Shown piece by piece: positions 7,810-16,473 of a stretch of DNA of 64,000 nucleotides. The position numbers and the translations under genes were made by a program. This DNA is from Symbiopectobacterium purcellii_A (GTDB lineage Bacteria; Pseudomonadota; Gammaproteobacteria; Enterobacterales; Enterobacteriaceae), in assembly GCF_052050035.1 (NCBI RefSeq), contig NZ_CP189882.1:4402001-4466000 (forward strand), written 5' to 3'. The notes under the pieces are model-generated. The model ran no database searches and was not told where the DNA came from. It saw nothing but the letters and a program-made list of their open reading frames with translations. Every line of letters starts with the position of its first letter. Position 1 is the first letter of the stretch.

Positions 7810-9186
7810 TTATTGCGGATAGAGTGGGGCAAAGGCGGCATGTATTTTCACCGCGTCTTTGATCCCAGGTTCTCTTTCGACACCAGAGTTAACGTCCAGC
7901 CCGGCACAGTCGAACTGCGCAGCTTTAGCGCTATTGAACACATTCACGCCCCCTGCCAGCAGCACGTTACTCAGTTCGGCATCATGCAATAAATTCCAGT
8001 CAAAACGCTCACCGCTACCGCCTTGTCCGTTATCGAACAGGTAACGATTCACACCGGCAAAATCGCGTTTGGGCAGCTTTTTCTCAACGCTGAGCGCCTT
8101 CCAGATCTGGCAGGTGGTGGGCAGCAACGCGCGCAGGTCATCAATGGCGGTCTGGTTTTCGTTGCCGTGCAGTTGCACGGCGAACAACCCCAGTTGTCGG
8201 GCCGTTTGCGCAATCTCAGCGGCGGGCGCGTTACGAAACACGCCGACGTAGCGCAACGGTGCACCGGACATTACCGTCAGAGCGAATTCCGGTGTTACAC
8301 AACGCGGTGAAGAGGGGACAAAGATCAAGCCACCGTACACTGCGCCGGCGTTATACGCCGCAGCAGCATCTATCGCACGCGTGAGTCCGCACACTTTATT
8401 TTCGCCCAGGATAAGACGGCGCACCGCCAATGACAGATTGGGCTCTGACATCAGCGAACTGCCAACCAGAAAGCCGTTCGCGTTGGCGCTGAGTTCGCGA
8501 ATTTGTGCCGCGTTATGAATCCCTGACTCACTGATAACGGTAACATTTTTGGGTAAGCGCGGGGCCAGTGTGCGAGTGCGGTCGAGATCGATAGACAGAT
8601 CGCGCAGATCGCGATTATTGATACCGACCACGCGGGCTTTGAGCGCGATAGCCCGTTCCAGTTCAGCCTCGTTACTCACTTCTGTCAACACTCCCATTTT
8701 CAGACTGTGTGCAACCTGGGCCAGCTCACGGTATTCGTGATCGTCCAGTACGGAGAGCATCAACAGAATGGCGTCGGCCTGGTAATGGCGCGCCAGATAA
8801 ATCTGGTATTCCGAGATGATAAAATCTTTGCACAGCACCGGTTGTCTGACGACAGCGCTGATGCGCGGTAAAAAATCAAAACTGCCCTGAAAATATTTCT
8901 CATCGGTTAGCACCGAGATGGCAGAGGCGTAATCGCTGTAGACGCGTGCAATGGCCACCGGATCAAAATCTTCGCGAATCAGCCCCTTGGAAGGCGATGC
9001 TTTTTTGCATTCCAGAATAAACGCGGGCTTTTTATGTTTGAGCGCCGCATAAAAATCGCGCTGGCTAGGAACAAGATCCGCTTGAAAGCTGGATAACGGC
9101 TGTGTTTGCTGGCGCGCAACAATCCAACTCACTTTATCCTTTACGATTTTACCCAATACGGTCTTGTTCAGTTCTGACTCTTGCAT
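7810..9186 (-). CDS. trpC: bifunctional indole-3-glycerol phosphate synthase / phosphoribosylanthranilate isomerase
   Basis: This is the fused TrpC-TrpF enzyme typical of enterobacteria, 458 residues. The N-terminal barrel (to ~255) is IGP synthase, with the catalytic Lys in ILECKKASPSKG and phosphate residues in VGINNRDLRDLSID. The C-terminal barrel is PRA isomerase, with the catalytic Cys in NKVCGLTR, the partner Asp in YLFDNGQGGSG and the LLAGGVN loop. No frame damage is seen. It converts PRA to CdRP and then to indole-3-glycerol phosphate. Only 7 bp separate it from trpD. Confidence 0.97.
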   Translation of the reverse strand: MQESELNKTVLGKIVKDKVSWIVARQQTQPLSSFQADLVPSQRDFYAALKHKKPAFILECKKASPSKGLIREDFDPVAIARVYSDYASAISVLTDEKYFQGSFDFLPRISAVVRQPVLCKDFIISEYQIYLARHYQADAILLMLSVLDDHEYRELAQVAHSLKMGVLTEVSNEAELERAIALKARVVGINNRDLRDLSIDLDRTRTLAPRLPKNVTVISESGIHNAAQIRELSANANGFLVGSSLMSEPNLSLAVRRLILGENKVCGLTRAIDAAAAYNAGAVYGGLIFVPSSPRCVTPEFALTVMSGAPLRYVGVFRNAPAAEIAQTARQLGLFAVQLHGNENQTAIDDLRALLPTTCQIWKALSVEKKLPKRDFAGVNRYLFDNGQGGSGERFDWNLLHDAELSNVLLAGGVNVFNSAKAAQFDCAGLDVNSGVEREPGIKDAVKIHAAFAPLYPQ

Positions 9187-9193
9187 AGCACCT

Positions 9194-10246
9194 TTACCAT
9201 CTGGCGGCGAGCGCTGTCACGCGCTGATAAGCCTGCCCGCTGTGAATAACATCCAATGCCTGCTGCGCGTTCTGGCGCAAATCTTCTTGTCCGAACAGAC
9301 GCAACAGTAATGCAACGTTGGCGGCCACGGCATTTTCCTGCGCGCGTTCGCCTTTGCCTTGTAACAGGCGTGCCAGAATATCACGGTTTTCTTCGGGCAG
9401 CCCGCCCTGGAGTGCAGGAAGCGGGGAGCTTTCGAGACCAAAATCGCGGTGGGTCAGTTCGTAGGTTTCCACCTTGCCATCGCGCAATTCTGCCACTTGA
9501 GTTGGGGCGTGCAGCGCGACTTCATCCATACCGCCGCCGTGCACGACGGCAGCACGTTGGTAGCCGAGCACACGGAGCGTTTCAGCGATGGGTGTCACCA
9601 GATGCGGACTGTAAACTCCAATCAGCGCCAGCGGCGGACGCGCCGGGTTAATCAGCGGTCCCAGCACGTTAAACAGCGTGCGGGTTTTCAGCAACTGACG
9701 CACTGGCATCGCGTGGCGAAATCCGGTGTGGTACTGCGGTGCAAACAAAAAACAAACGCCGAGATCGTCCAGCGCCTGACGTGATTGTTCGGGTGCCATA
9801 TCCAATTTAATGCCGAAGGCAGACAGCAGATCGGAAGAGCCGGAACGGCTGGAGACGCTGCGGTTACCGTGCTTGGCGACCTTCACGCCGCAACTGGCGG
9901 CAACGAACGCGCTGGCCGTTGAGATATTGATGCTATTGGTGCCATCACCGCCGGTGCCGACGATATCGGCAAACAGGTAGTCAGGGCGTGGGAAAGGTTG
10001 CGCGTCCGCCAGTAAGGCCGCCGCCGCGCCCGCGATCTCTTCCGGGTGTTCACCACGCACTTTCATGCTGATCAGTGCGGCTGCCAACTGCGCAGGTTCC
10101 AACTCGCCGTGCACAATCGCGCTAAACAGCGCTTGGCTCTCAGCGCGGGAAATGGCCTGAGCGCCAAACAGTTTCTCCAGTATGGCCTGTGTTCCCAGGG
10201 GGGCATCGAGCGGAGCAGCGGTCAGCGTGTTTACAGAAGCGTACAT
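9194..10246 (-). CDS. trpD: anthranilate phosphoribosyltransferase
   Basis: TrpD adds phosphoribose from PRPP to anthranilate. It is a stand-alone protein of 350 residues, not fused to TrpG as in E. coli; separate genes are known from Serratia and Yersinia. The signature sites are present: GTGGDGTNSINIST for PRPP and KHGNRSVSSRSGSSDLLSAFG for anthranilate/PRPP. The N-terminal helical domain (LEKLFGAQAISRAESQALFSAI) is intact. It follows trpG by ~50 bp in the same transcription unit. Confidence 0.96.
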   Translation of the reverse strand: MYASVNTLTAAPLDAPLGTQAILEKLFGAQAISRAESQALFSAIVHGELEPAQLAAALISMKVRGEHPEEIAGAAAALLADAQPFPRPDYLFADIVGTGGDGTNSINISTASAFVAASCGVKVAKHGNRSVSSRSGSSDLLSAFGIKLDMAPEQSRQALDDLGVCFLFAPQYHTGFRHAMPVRQLLKTRTLFNVLGPLINPARPPLALIGVYSPHLVTPIAETLRVLGYQRAAVVHGGGMDEVALHAPTQVAELRDGKVETYELTHRDFGLESSPLPALQGGLPEENRDILARLLQGKGERAQENAVAANVALLLRLFGQEDLRQNAQQALDVIHSGQAYQRVTALAARW

Positions 10247-10296
10247 AATATATCCTTAAATTCGGTAATGATTTTCGTTGTGGGTGGCGATAAGGC

Positions 10297-10875
10297 TTAT
10301 GCCAGCGCCCACGCCAGCGTCTGTTCCAGCAGACGGGCACCATGAGTGGTCAGGATAGATTCGGGGTGAAACTGGAAGCCGCAGACGCGATCGGCGTCGT
10401 GACGCACTGCCATCACCATGCCATTAAAATGGGCATTGACCGTGAGTTCATCGGGCACCTGACTGCCTACCAGGGAGTGGTAACGCGCCACCGGCAAGGG
10501 GTTAGGCAATCCCTGAAACATCGCTTGTCCATCATGTTCAATGGACGAGGCTTTGCCGTGCAGGATTTCACCGGCTTGGCCTACGTGGCCACCATAGGCT
10601 TCAACAATCGCCTGATGCCCCAGACAGACGCCAATGATCGGCAAGCGTCCGCGCAGTTGGGTTAATAGTGCCGGCATGCAGCCGGCCTGTGCCGGAGTAC
10701 CAGGGCCGGGGGAAAGCATCAGAACCGGTTTTTCCAGGGTTTTCAGGCGGGCAATAATGGTATCCACCGGCACCTGATTGCGGTAAATCACCACGTTATG
10801 GCCGCTGGCGCGCAGCTGGTCCACCAGGTTGTAGGTGAAGGAATCAATGTTATCGAGCAACAGGATATCGGCCAT
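10297..10875 (-). CDS. trpG: anthranilate synthase glutamine amidotransferase subunit
   Basis: TrpG hydrolyses glutamine and passes ammonia to TrpE. It has 192 residues, a class I amidotransferase domain without the TrpD fusion. The triad is complete: Cys in GVCLGHQAI (around residue 84), His and Glu in GFQFHPESILT. The oxyanion region SPGPGTPAQAG is present. Its ATG overlaps the trpE stop as ATGA, so the two subunits are probably translationally coupled. Confidence 0.96.
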   Translation of the reverse strand: MADILLLDNIDSFTYNLVDQLRASGHNVVIYRNQVPVDTIIARLKTLEKPVLMLSPGPGTPAQAGCMPALLTQLRGRLPIIGVCLGHQAIVEAYGGHVGQAGEILHGKASSIEHDGQAMFQGLPNPLPVARYHSLVGSQVPDELTVNAHFNGMVMAVRHDADRVCGFQFHPESILTTHGARLLEQTLAWALA

Positions 10876-12461
10876 CAGAAGATCTCCTTGGCATGGTGAG
10901 CCTTGACAATGGCGCGAAGCACCGCGCGCGCTTTATTTCCGGTTTCATCCGCTTCCGCCTGCGGCTGTGAGTCGAGCACCACGCCCGCACCGGCCTGAAC
11001 AGTAGCGATACCGTCTTCAACATAAGCAGAGCGGATGACGATGCAGGTGTCTAAATCGCCGTGCACGGTGAAATACCCCACTGCGCCGCCATAGCTGCCG
11101 CGTCGCGTTTTCTCACTGTCGGCAATCAACTGCATGGCGCGTACTTTCGGCGCGCCGCTCAGCGTGCCCATGTTCATGCAAGCCCGGTAGGCGTGCAGTA
11201 CATCTAAATCCTTACGCAACGTACCAACAACGCGGGATACCAGATGCATTACGAACGAGTAGCGATCCACTTTGGTTAGTTCGGCCACGTAGCGGCTACC
11301 GGCTTCACAAATACGCGCCAGATCGTTACGCGCCAGATCGACCAGCATCAGGTGCTCAGCCAGCTCTTTATGGTCAGTGCGCATTTCCAACTCGATGCGG
11401 CTGTCGAGATCGCGATCCAGTGAACCATCTGCCCGACGGCCGCGTGGGCGGGTTCCGGCAATGGGGTAGATTTCGATTTGACGAGAATCCGCGTCGTATT
11501 TCAGCGAGCTTTCAGGAGAGGCACCAAACAAGGTGAAGTCCTGATCCTGCATAAAGAACATATAAGGGCTGGGATTGTTCTCTTTTAGCGTTTGGTATGC
11601 GGCCAGCGGCGATGGGCACGGCAAAGAGAAACGGCGTGACGGCACTACCTGGAAGATTTCACCAATACGAATCGCTTCCTGCATTTGACGTACCACGTCA
11701 CCGTATTCTTCGTCGCTCTGGTCACAACTGAGCGTCATATCTGTCAGCGTCTGACGCGGCAGCGCGGGTGCCGGTTGCTGCAACTGGTGCCCTAACTGTG
11801 CCAGGCGATGTTGCAGGCGCTGACGTTCGGTGGCATCTGGCGTGAACAAGCTAGCCTGTAAATGCGTGACGCGCTGTTGGTGATCCAGAATCAACAAGGT
11901 CTCTGCCAGATAAAAGCAGTAGTCCGGGCAGCGCTGTTGTTGGCTGAGTGGCGGCAATGCCTCAAACCCGGCAACCAAATCGTAAGCAAACAGGCCACCG
12001 AAGAACATCGCTTCCCGCTCATGAGCAGGGCTGGTTACCAGCGTTTGCAGCAGACGAAGTGCGTCAAAAACGGACAGCGAACGCAGACGGGCATCTTCAT
12101 CTTGCAGGGTATCCACGGCGGGAAAGGTTAATTCACGACCGTTGGGACGCACGGCGACATCGATATCAGCCGGTAACAGTTGGTCAAGCAGTGGCAGCAG
12201 TGTCGCGCCGTTAGCAGTCAAGGCCTGAATGGAGACCTGCTGCCCCAGTGCGGTGATACGCAGTGCGCTATCAATGATCAACAGGCTTTTCAGATCCTGT
12301 TTACTGTCAATTTCAGCGTATTCCAGCAGCAGCGTGGCCGGCCGGGCACCGCACAGTTGATGGAAAACCGCGCTCGGATTGTCGCGATAAGCGGCTTCGA
12401 TGCGCAGCAGTTCAAGCTGCGGCTTATCGGTGGATGAAGATATCGTTGCTGATGTTTGCAT
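10875..12461 (-). CDS. trpE: anthranilate synthase component I, with Tyr at the feedback-site serine
   Basis: TrpE turns chorismate plus ammonia into anthranilate, the first committed step. It has 528 residues against ~520 in E. coli; the extra residues are at the N-terminus. Catalytic blocks are intact (PIAGTRPRGRRADGSLD, ELEMRTDHKEL, GTLSGAPKVRAMQ, GSYGGAVGYF). The regulatory motif that is LLLESAD in E. coli reads LLLEYAE, with Tyr48 at the place of Ser40 (codon TAC at 12319-12321 on the minus strand). In Salmonella and Serratia that serine belongs to the tryptophan inhibitor site. The other inhibitor-site motif, NPSPYMFFM, is kept. The gene is otherwise intact and lies 128 bp after the leader peptide stop. 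Confidence 0.97.
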   Translation of the reverse strand: MQTSATISSSTDKPQLELLRIEAAYRDNPSAVFHQLCGARPATLLLEYAEIDSKQDLKSLLIIDSALRITALGQQVSIQALTANGATLLPLLDQLLPADIDVAVRPNGRELTFPAVDTLQDEDARLRSLSVFDALRLLQTLVTSPAHEREAMFFGGLFAYDLVAGFEALPPLSQQQRCPDYCFYLAETLLILDHQQRVTHLQASLFTPDATERQRLQHRLAQLGHQLQQPAPALPRQTLTDMTLSCDQSDEEYGDVVRQMQEAIRIGEIFQVVPSRRFSLPCPSPLAAYQTLKENNPSPYMFFMQDQDFTLFGASPESSLKYDADSRQIEIYPIAGTRPRGRRADGSLDRDLDSRIELEMRTDHKELAEHLMLVDLARNDLARICEAGSRYVAELTKVDRYSFVMHLVSRVVGTLRKDLDVLHAYRACMNMGTLSGAPKVRAMQLIADSEKTRRGSYGGAVGYFTVHGDLDTCIVIRSAYVEDGIATVQAGAGVVLDSQPQAEADETGNKARAVLRAIVKAHHAKEIF

Positions 12462-12530
12462 CGTCGCTACTCTGGTTATCTGCTGCCCGTTTTACGTCGG
12501 TTTCACGGCATCGCACAGCAGTAAGTCATA

Positions 12531-12556
12531 AAAAAACCCGCCAATTAAGCGGGTTT
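12531..12556 (-). terminator. trp attenuator terminator (3:4 hairpin)
   Basis: On the minus strand AACCCGC, a short TTAATTG loop and GCGGGTT are followed by a run of T. It sits ~35 bp after the trpL stop and ~70 bp before trpE. This is the classic arrangement of an attenuator: it forms when the leader is translated freely (high Trp) and is avoided when ribosomes stall on the Trp codons. Confidence 0.88.
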
Positions 12557-12589
12557 AGAGATTTTGCATGTTGTGATAACAGCTATGCG

Positions 12590-12688
12590 TTAATACTCCA
12601 CCCACCATAGGGAAGAGCGCCACCAACCACTGGTTTGGAAGCTGCCGCGCGGGCTGCTGTTTACCATTGCGAGAACGTGCGTTGCCAT
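12590..12688 (-). CDS. trpL: trp operon leader peptide, 32 residues with two Trp-Trp pairs
   Basis: The minus strand encodes a 32-residue peptide starting MATHVLAMVNSSPRG and ending SGWWRSSLWWVEY, then TAA. Trp residues are at 22, 23, 28 and 29. E. coli trpL is 14 residues with one Trp pair, so this leader is longer and has two pairs. It is followed by a terminator hairpin and preceded by a trp-type promoter/operator. Translation speed through the Trp codons would control attenuation. Too short for ordinary ORF cut-offs, but pattern and position make it convincing. Confidence 0.9.
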   Translation of the reverse strand: MATHVLAMVNSSPRGSFQTSGWWRSSLWWVEY

Positions 12689-12717
12689 TATCACATTTCC
12701 ATTTATTTGCTGAACTC

Positions 12718-12761
12718 GTGTACTAGTTAAATAGTTAACTAGTTCATGAGCGCATTGTCAA
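12718..12761 (-). promoter_or_regulatory. trp promoter with overlapping TrpR operator
   Basis: On the minus strand TTGACA (12756-12761), a 17-bp spacer and TTAACT (12733-12738) match the E. coli trp promoter. The operator reads GAACTAGTTAACTA and then TTTAACTAGTAC. E. coli has GAACTAGTTAACTAGTAC, so the right half here is spaced by extra bases, giving an 8-4-8 palindrome CTAGTTAA-CTAT-TTAACTAG overlapping the canonical site. TrpR bound here would block RNA polymerase when tryptophan is abundant. No trpR gene is in the window. Confidence 0.85.
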
Positions 12762-12888
12762 CGGGTTAACACATTTTATTTTATCAATACCGTACCGCCG
12801 TCGTGTGGTTCCCCTCCGACGGTGTTTAATGGCATGATGTCCCGCGCCTCAGGTCCCCTGAGCCGCATTAACAACCATAGGTGCCTGT

Positions 12889-13806
12889 GTGTCCGAACTT
12901 TCCGTTGCCCTGTCCGCCAACCCACTGTTTGATCTGCACAGCCACACCACCGCTTCGGATGGAGAACTGTCGCCCGGCGATCTGGTGCAACGCGCCGTCG
13001 AGATGCGCATTGGTGTTCTGGCGATCACCGAACACGATACCGTAGCTGGCCTGGCGGCTGCGCAGCAAGCGATAGCCACATACAATCTCCCATTACGGCT
13101 GGTGTGTGGTGTTGAGATCTCCACCCTGTGGGAAAACCATGAGATTTATATTGTCGGTTTAGGCATTGATCCCGACCACGTCGCTCTCACACGGCTACAA
13201 CAGAAGGCGCGCCGCTGGCAGCGTGCGCAGGCCATCGGTGAACGGTTGGAGAAGGCAGGTATTTCAGGCGCACTGAAAGGGGCACAGCGCCTCGCTGGAG
13301 AGGGCGAAATCACTCGTGGTCATTTTGCCCGTTTTCTGGTGGAGCAGGGCAAAGCCAGCAATGTAGGGCAGGTGTTCAAATCCTATCTGGCAAAAGGGAA
13401 AACCGGATATGTCCCGACCCAGTGGTGTACAATAGCAGAAGCCGTTGATGTTATTCATCATGCGGGCGGTGTGGCAGTACTGGCACACCCTGGGCGCTAT
13501 GATTTGTCGCCAAAATGGCTCAAACGGGTGCTGGCCAGTTTTGTGGCAGCTACGGGGGATGCGATGGAGGTCGCCCAGTGCCAACAAGCGCCGGACGAAC
13601 GTACTCAACTGGCGCGTTATGCGCAGGATTTTCAGCTCTATGCCTCACAGGGCTCTGATTTTCACCGTCCCTGTGCCTGGATAGAGTTGGGGCGCAAGCT
13701 GTGGTTGCCCGGCGGGGTTACGCCAGTATGGCAACATCCCGTGTTGGCAGCTTTGCTTTTGACCGCAGACGCACTGCCCCCCGATGGATGCGAAGCGTCG
13801 CGCTAA
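12889..13806 (+). CDS. rnm: RNase AM / 3',5'-nucleoside bisphosphate phosphatase (PHP family)
   Basis: The PHP-domain protein is equivalent to E. coli YciV (Rnm), a 5'-to-3' exonuclease that trims 5S and other rRNA 5' ends and hydrolyses pAp. It has 305 residues. Metal-ligand motifs are present: FDLHSHTTASDGELSP near the start, ITEHDT at ~46, GVEIS, HAGGVAVLAHPGRYDL and GSDFHRP near the C-terminus. The start is a GTG at 12889. It is divergent from trpL with a ~130 bp shared regulatory region, the same gene order as E. coli, and is 22 bp upstream of yciO. Confidence 0.93.
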   Translation: MSELSVALSANPLFDLHSHTTASDGELSPGDLVQRAVEMRIGVLAITEHDTVAGLAAAQQAIATYNLPLRLVCGVEISTLWENHEIYIVGLGIDPDHVALTRLQQKARRWQRAQAIGERLEKAGISGALKGAQRLAGEGEITRGHFARFLVEQGKASNVGQVFKSYLAKGKTGYVPTQWCTIAEAVDVIHHAGGVAVLAHPGRYDLSPKWLKRVLASFVAATGDAMEVAQCQQAPDERTQLARYAQDFQLYASQGSDFHRPCAWIELGRKLWLPGGVTPVWQHPVLAALLLTADALPPDGCEASR

Positions 13807-13828
13807 ATTCGATGTTTAAGGACGTATT

Positions 13829-14449
13829 ATGAGTCAGTTTTTTTATATTCATCCACAAAACCCGCAGCCCCGGTTGATCAATCAATCTGTGGATGTGCTA
13901 CGCAAAGGTGGCGTGCTGGTTTATCCCACCGATTCAGGCTACGCATTGGGATGTATGCTGGGCGAGAAAAACGCGATGGAGCGCATTTGTCAAATTCGCC
14001 ATCTGGACAGCAACCATAACTTCACCATCGTATGTCGCGATCTTTCCGAAATGTCTACCTATGCCTATGTGGATAATGCAGCGTTTCGTCTGATCAAGAA
14101 CAATACGCCCGGTAACTACACCTTTATTTTGAAAGCCACCAAAGAAGTGCCGCGCCGATTGATGAGTGAAAAACGTAAAACTATCGGCATGCGCGTGCCT
14201 TCTAACGAGATAGCACTGGCGCTGCTGGAAGCGCTGAATGAGCCGCTGATGTCGACCACATTGATGCTGCCGGGCAATGATTTTGCGGAGTCCGATCCAG
14301 AAGAGATTCAAGATCACTTGGGCAAACGGGTTGATTTGATTATCCACGGTGGATTTCTGGGACAAAAACCCACAACGGTGATTGATCTGACCGACTCGGC
14401 GCCGGTTGTGGTGCGTGAAGGCACCGGCGATATCTCACCATTTCAGTGA
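13829..14449 (+). CDS. yciO: YciO, Sua5/YrdC-family protein
   Basis: The 206-residue protein begins MSQFFYIHPQNPQPRLINQSVDVLRKGGVLVYPTDSGYALGC. The PTDSGYALGC stretch is the YrdC/Sua5 nucleotide-binding signature, and KRKTIGMRVP plus STTLMLPG follow at the usual spacing. YrdC relatives make threonylcarbamoyl-AMP for tRNA t6A. YciO is the short paralogue whose own role is less certain. It forms an operon with rnm as in E. coli and appears intact. Start ATG follows TTTAAGGACGTATT. Confidence 0.93.
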   Translation: MSQFFYIHPQNPQPRLINQSVDVLRKGGVLVYPTDSGYALGCMLGEKNAMERICQIRHLDSNHNFTIVCRDLSEMSTYAYVDNAAFRLIKNNTPGNYTFILKATKEVPRRLMSEKRKTIGMRVPSNEIALALLEALNEPLMSTTLMLPGNDFAESDPEEIQDHLGKRVDLIIHGGFLGQKPTTVIDLTDSAPVVVREGTGDISPFQ

Positions 14450-14474
14450 GTAAGGCTCGCTCGGTGCTTTGCGC

Positions 14475-15146
14475 TCAGCGTTCCGTTTTCGTCAGCGAAT
14501 GGCGCAGCGTAAATTGGGTCGTCGGGTGCTGTTCCCAGCCTGCCTGTAAAAATAACGGGGTCAATGCCTGCGGTACCGCAACAGGGGTACAAATCCCCTC
14601 GAACTGAGCGGCCAGCGCTTGCAGTAGTCGCCGTGCATGACCTTGCCGCCGGGCGGCGGGCGCGACATAAAGCGTCCGCAACTGTGGATTGGTAAACGCA
14701 GTGGCAACAATGGCGTAGGCATCATTGCCCCAGCGATATCCCTGTGCCGGCAGTGCGACGGTGCCCAAAGGATCGATCATCCAGGGTAGCGCGTTATCCG
14801 GTGCTGCAATCATACTGCCGATAATGGTGACCGGATCGCAACGCGTTAATGTTACCGAACCGTTTATTGTTCCATTGCCCAGTGGTGCAGCAAAACCACA
14901 CAGGGTGTCCTGACGTACAAATCCCATCTTGTCATACAAAGCAATGCCAGCTGCATTGCAGCTAATCACCTCGAGCCACAGGGCGCAATCGCCCCGTTGA
15001 CGTGCTTCATTCAGCAATTGCTCTAACAACGCTGTTCCTAATCCGCCACGCGCCAGCGCGGATGAACGGCAAAGGCTGCCAAACGGCAACGCGAGCCGCG
15101 CCGTACCATGATTGCTAACGCTACCGGATTATTGTTAGCGCTCCGG
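14475..15146 (-). pseudogene. double-domain GNAT acetyltransferase, frameshifted and truncated
   Basis: Two GNAT-like halves can be read. The first has GGLGTALLEQLLNEARQRGDCALWLEVISCNAAGIALYDKMGF. The second has TLYVAPAARRQGHARRLLQALAAQF. Just before the first motif the natural frame (INPVALAIMVRRGSRCRLAAFAVHPRW) runs into TAG. An extra CG in a GCGCG run near 15045 would restore HPRWRGGLGTALL. The N-terminal part is removed by IS30 at 15147. The gene is dead. Its neighbour yciO is convergent and intact. Exact acyl substrate unknown. Confidence 0.75.
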
Positions 15147-16142
15147 CCCCATTCCCACTCGAAACGCAACAAAACGGTAGAGGGTTATGCCACCAGTAAG
15201 TGCGTTAAAAATACCTCATTGGGGGAACGATAGCCCAGCGATTTTCTGCCCCTTGTATTGAGTATGTGTTCGAGTTCGGCAATCTTACGATGACTGACCT
15301 GACTGAAGTCTGTTCCCTTTGGGTAAAAACGTCGTATCAGCCCGTTGGTGTGCTCATTCAAGCCCCTCTCCCAGGAATGATAAGGATGGGCAAAGTAGAC
15401 CTGCGCCCCTGTGATTTGAGTAATTTGCTCGTGCAGAGCGAATTCAGGGCCGTTATCAGCTGTTAGGGTCTTAAACTTGCAAAAGGTATTAGCTTCAATG
15501 TCCCTGAAAGCAGCAACCACAGTCTCCGCACGCTTATTAGGCAGTTTGCGAATGATGACGGTTTTCAATGCTTTATCTACGATGGTTAACAAGAATGACT
15601 TCTGGTCTTTGCCAAAAATAGTGTCAATTTCGAAGTGGCCAGGCTCCTGTTTAAGCTCGGCTTGAGCTGAGCGATACTCAATACCAACACGGTTGGGAAT
15701 AGGGCCTGATTTGAGGTTTTCGGCATTAAGCGTGTTGCTTAATAGTGAAGTAAGGGTGTTTCGGTGATTGAAGTAAATTTTACGCTGTTCTGAGATGGAA
15801 ATTCCAAAGACCGGCGCTAAGGAGTAAGAAGGTATCATCAATAAAGGGTCTACGATTCCGTAAAATTTGGGTCATGCAACCGAGGCGCTTGATACCCGCG
15901 ATGGCGTCTTCAACTGTAATACGGATGCCCGAGATTATTTTATTTTCTTGTTTTTGTTCAGGCGATAAAGGTCTTTTTCGAGTTCCTTTTTTTGGGATTT
16001 GTGTATTAGGATGCTGTTTATCTATACCTTGAAAACCGGTATCTGCCCAGATGGTTACCTCAGGAGGAATATGGCGAATTATATCGACTTTATCGAGTAA
16101 GCGTTTATCGTGACGGCGCCCATTTTTGCTCATGGGGATAAA

Positions 16143-16331
16143 GGCTTTGTTGAATAATTTAAGATACTGATTTATATAAGCATTATAAAATTTCAACGAC
16201 TAATTTTTCCTCTCGGAATGCTTTTTATTGTGCTAACTATTTGATTTGTCGTTCTAACAAAATACATTCTCTGTAAATGCATTCTAACTAAAGAAGATGT
16301 AAATCAAACGGTTAAATTATTCAACAAAGCC
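16143..16331 (+). mobile_element. 189-bp IS903-type MITE (full copy)
   Basis: Complete copy starting GGCTTTGTTGAATAA. Together with the truncated copy behind it, it is bracketed by the 9-bp duplication GGGGATAAA (16134-16142 and 16474-16482). Nine base pairs is the target duplication of IS903-type transposases. Confidence 0.95.
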
Positions 16332-16473
16332 ATTTCAACGACTAATTTTTCCTCTCGGAATGCTTTTTATTGTGCTAACTATTTGATTTGTCGTTCTAAC
16401 AAAATACATTCTCTGTAAATGCATTCTAACTAAAGAAGATGTAAATCAAACGGTTAAGTTATTCAACAAAGCC
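16332..16473 (+). mobile_element. 5'-truncated 189-bp MITE, in tandem with a full copy
   Basis: It lacks the first ~47 bp and starts at ATTTCAACGACTAA immediately after the GCC of the full copy. The right end is intact. Because the single 9-bp duplication brackets both copies, the tandem arose after or together with insertion, not as two separate insertions. Confidence 0.9.

Noticed and set aside
8023..8310. Open frames opposite trpC and other trp genes
   Set aside because: They are antisense shadows of high-GC coding sequence. They show no family similarity and no ribosome-binding sites.
12701..12780. Ter site near trp or tus
   Set aside because: I looked for the TGTTGTAAC core of Tus-binding sites and found no match; the TrpR operator explains the palindrome here.
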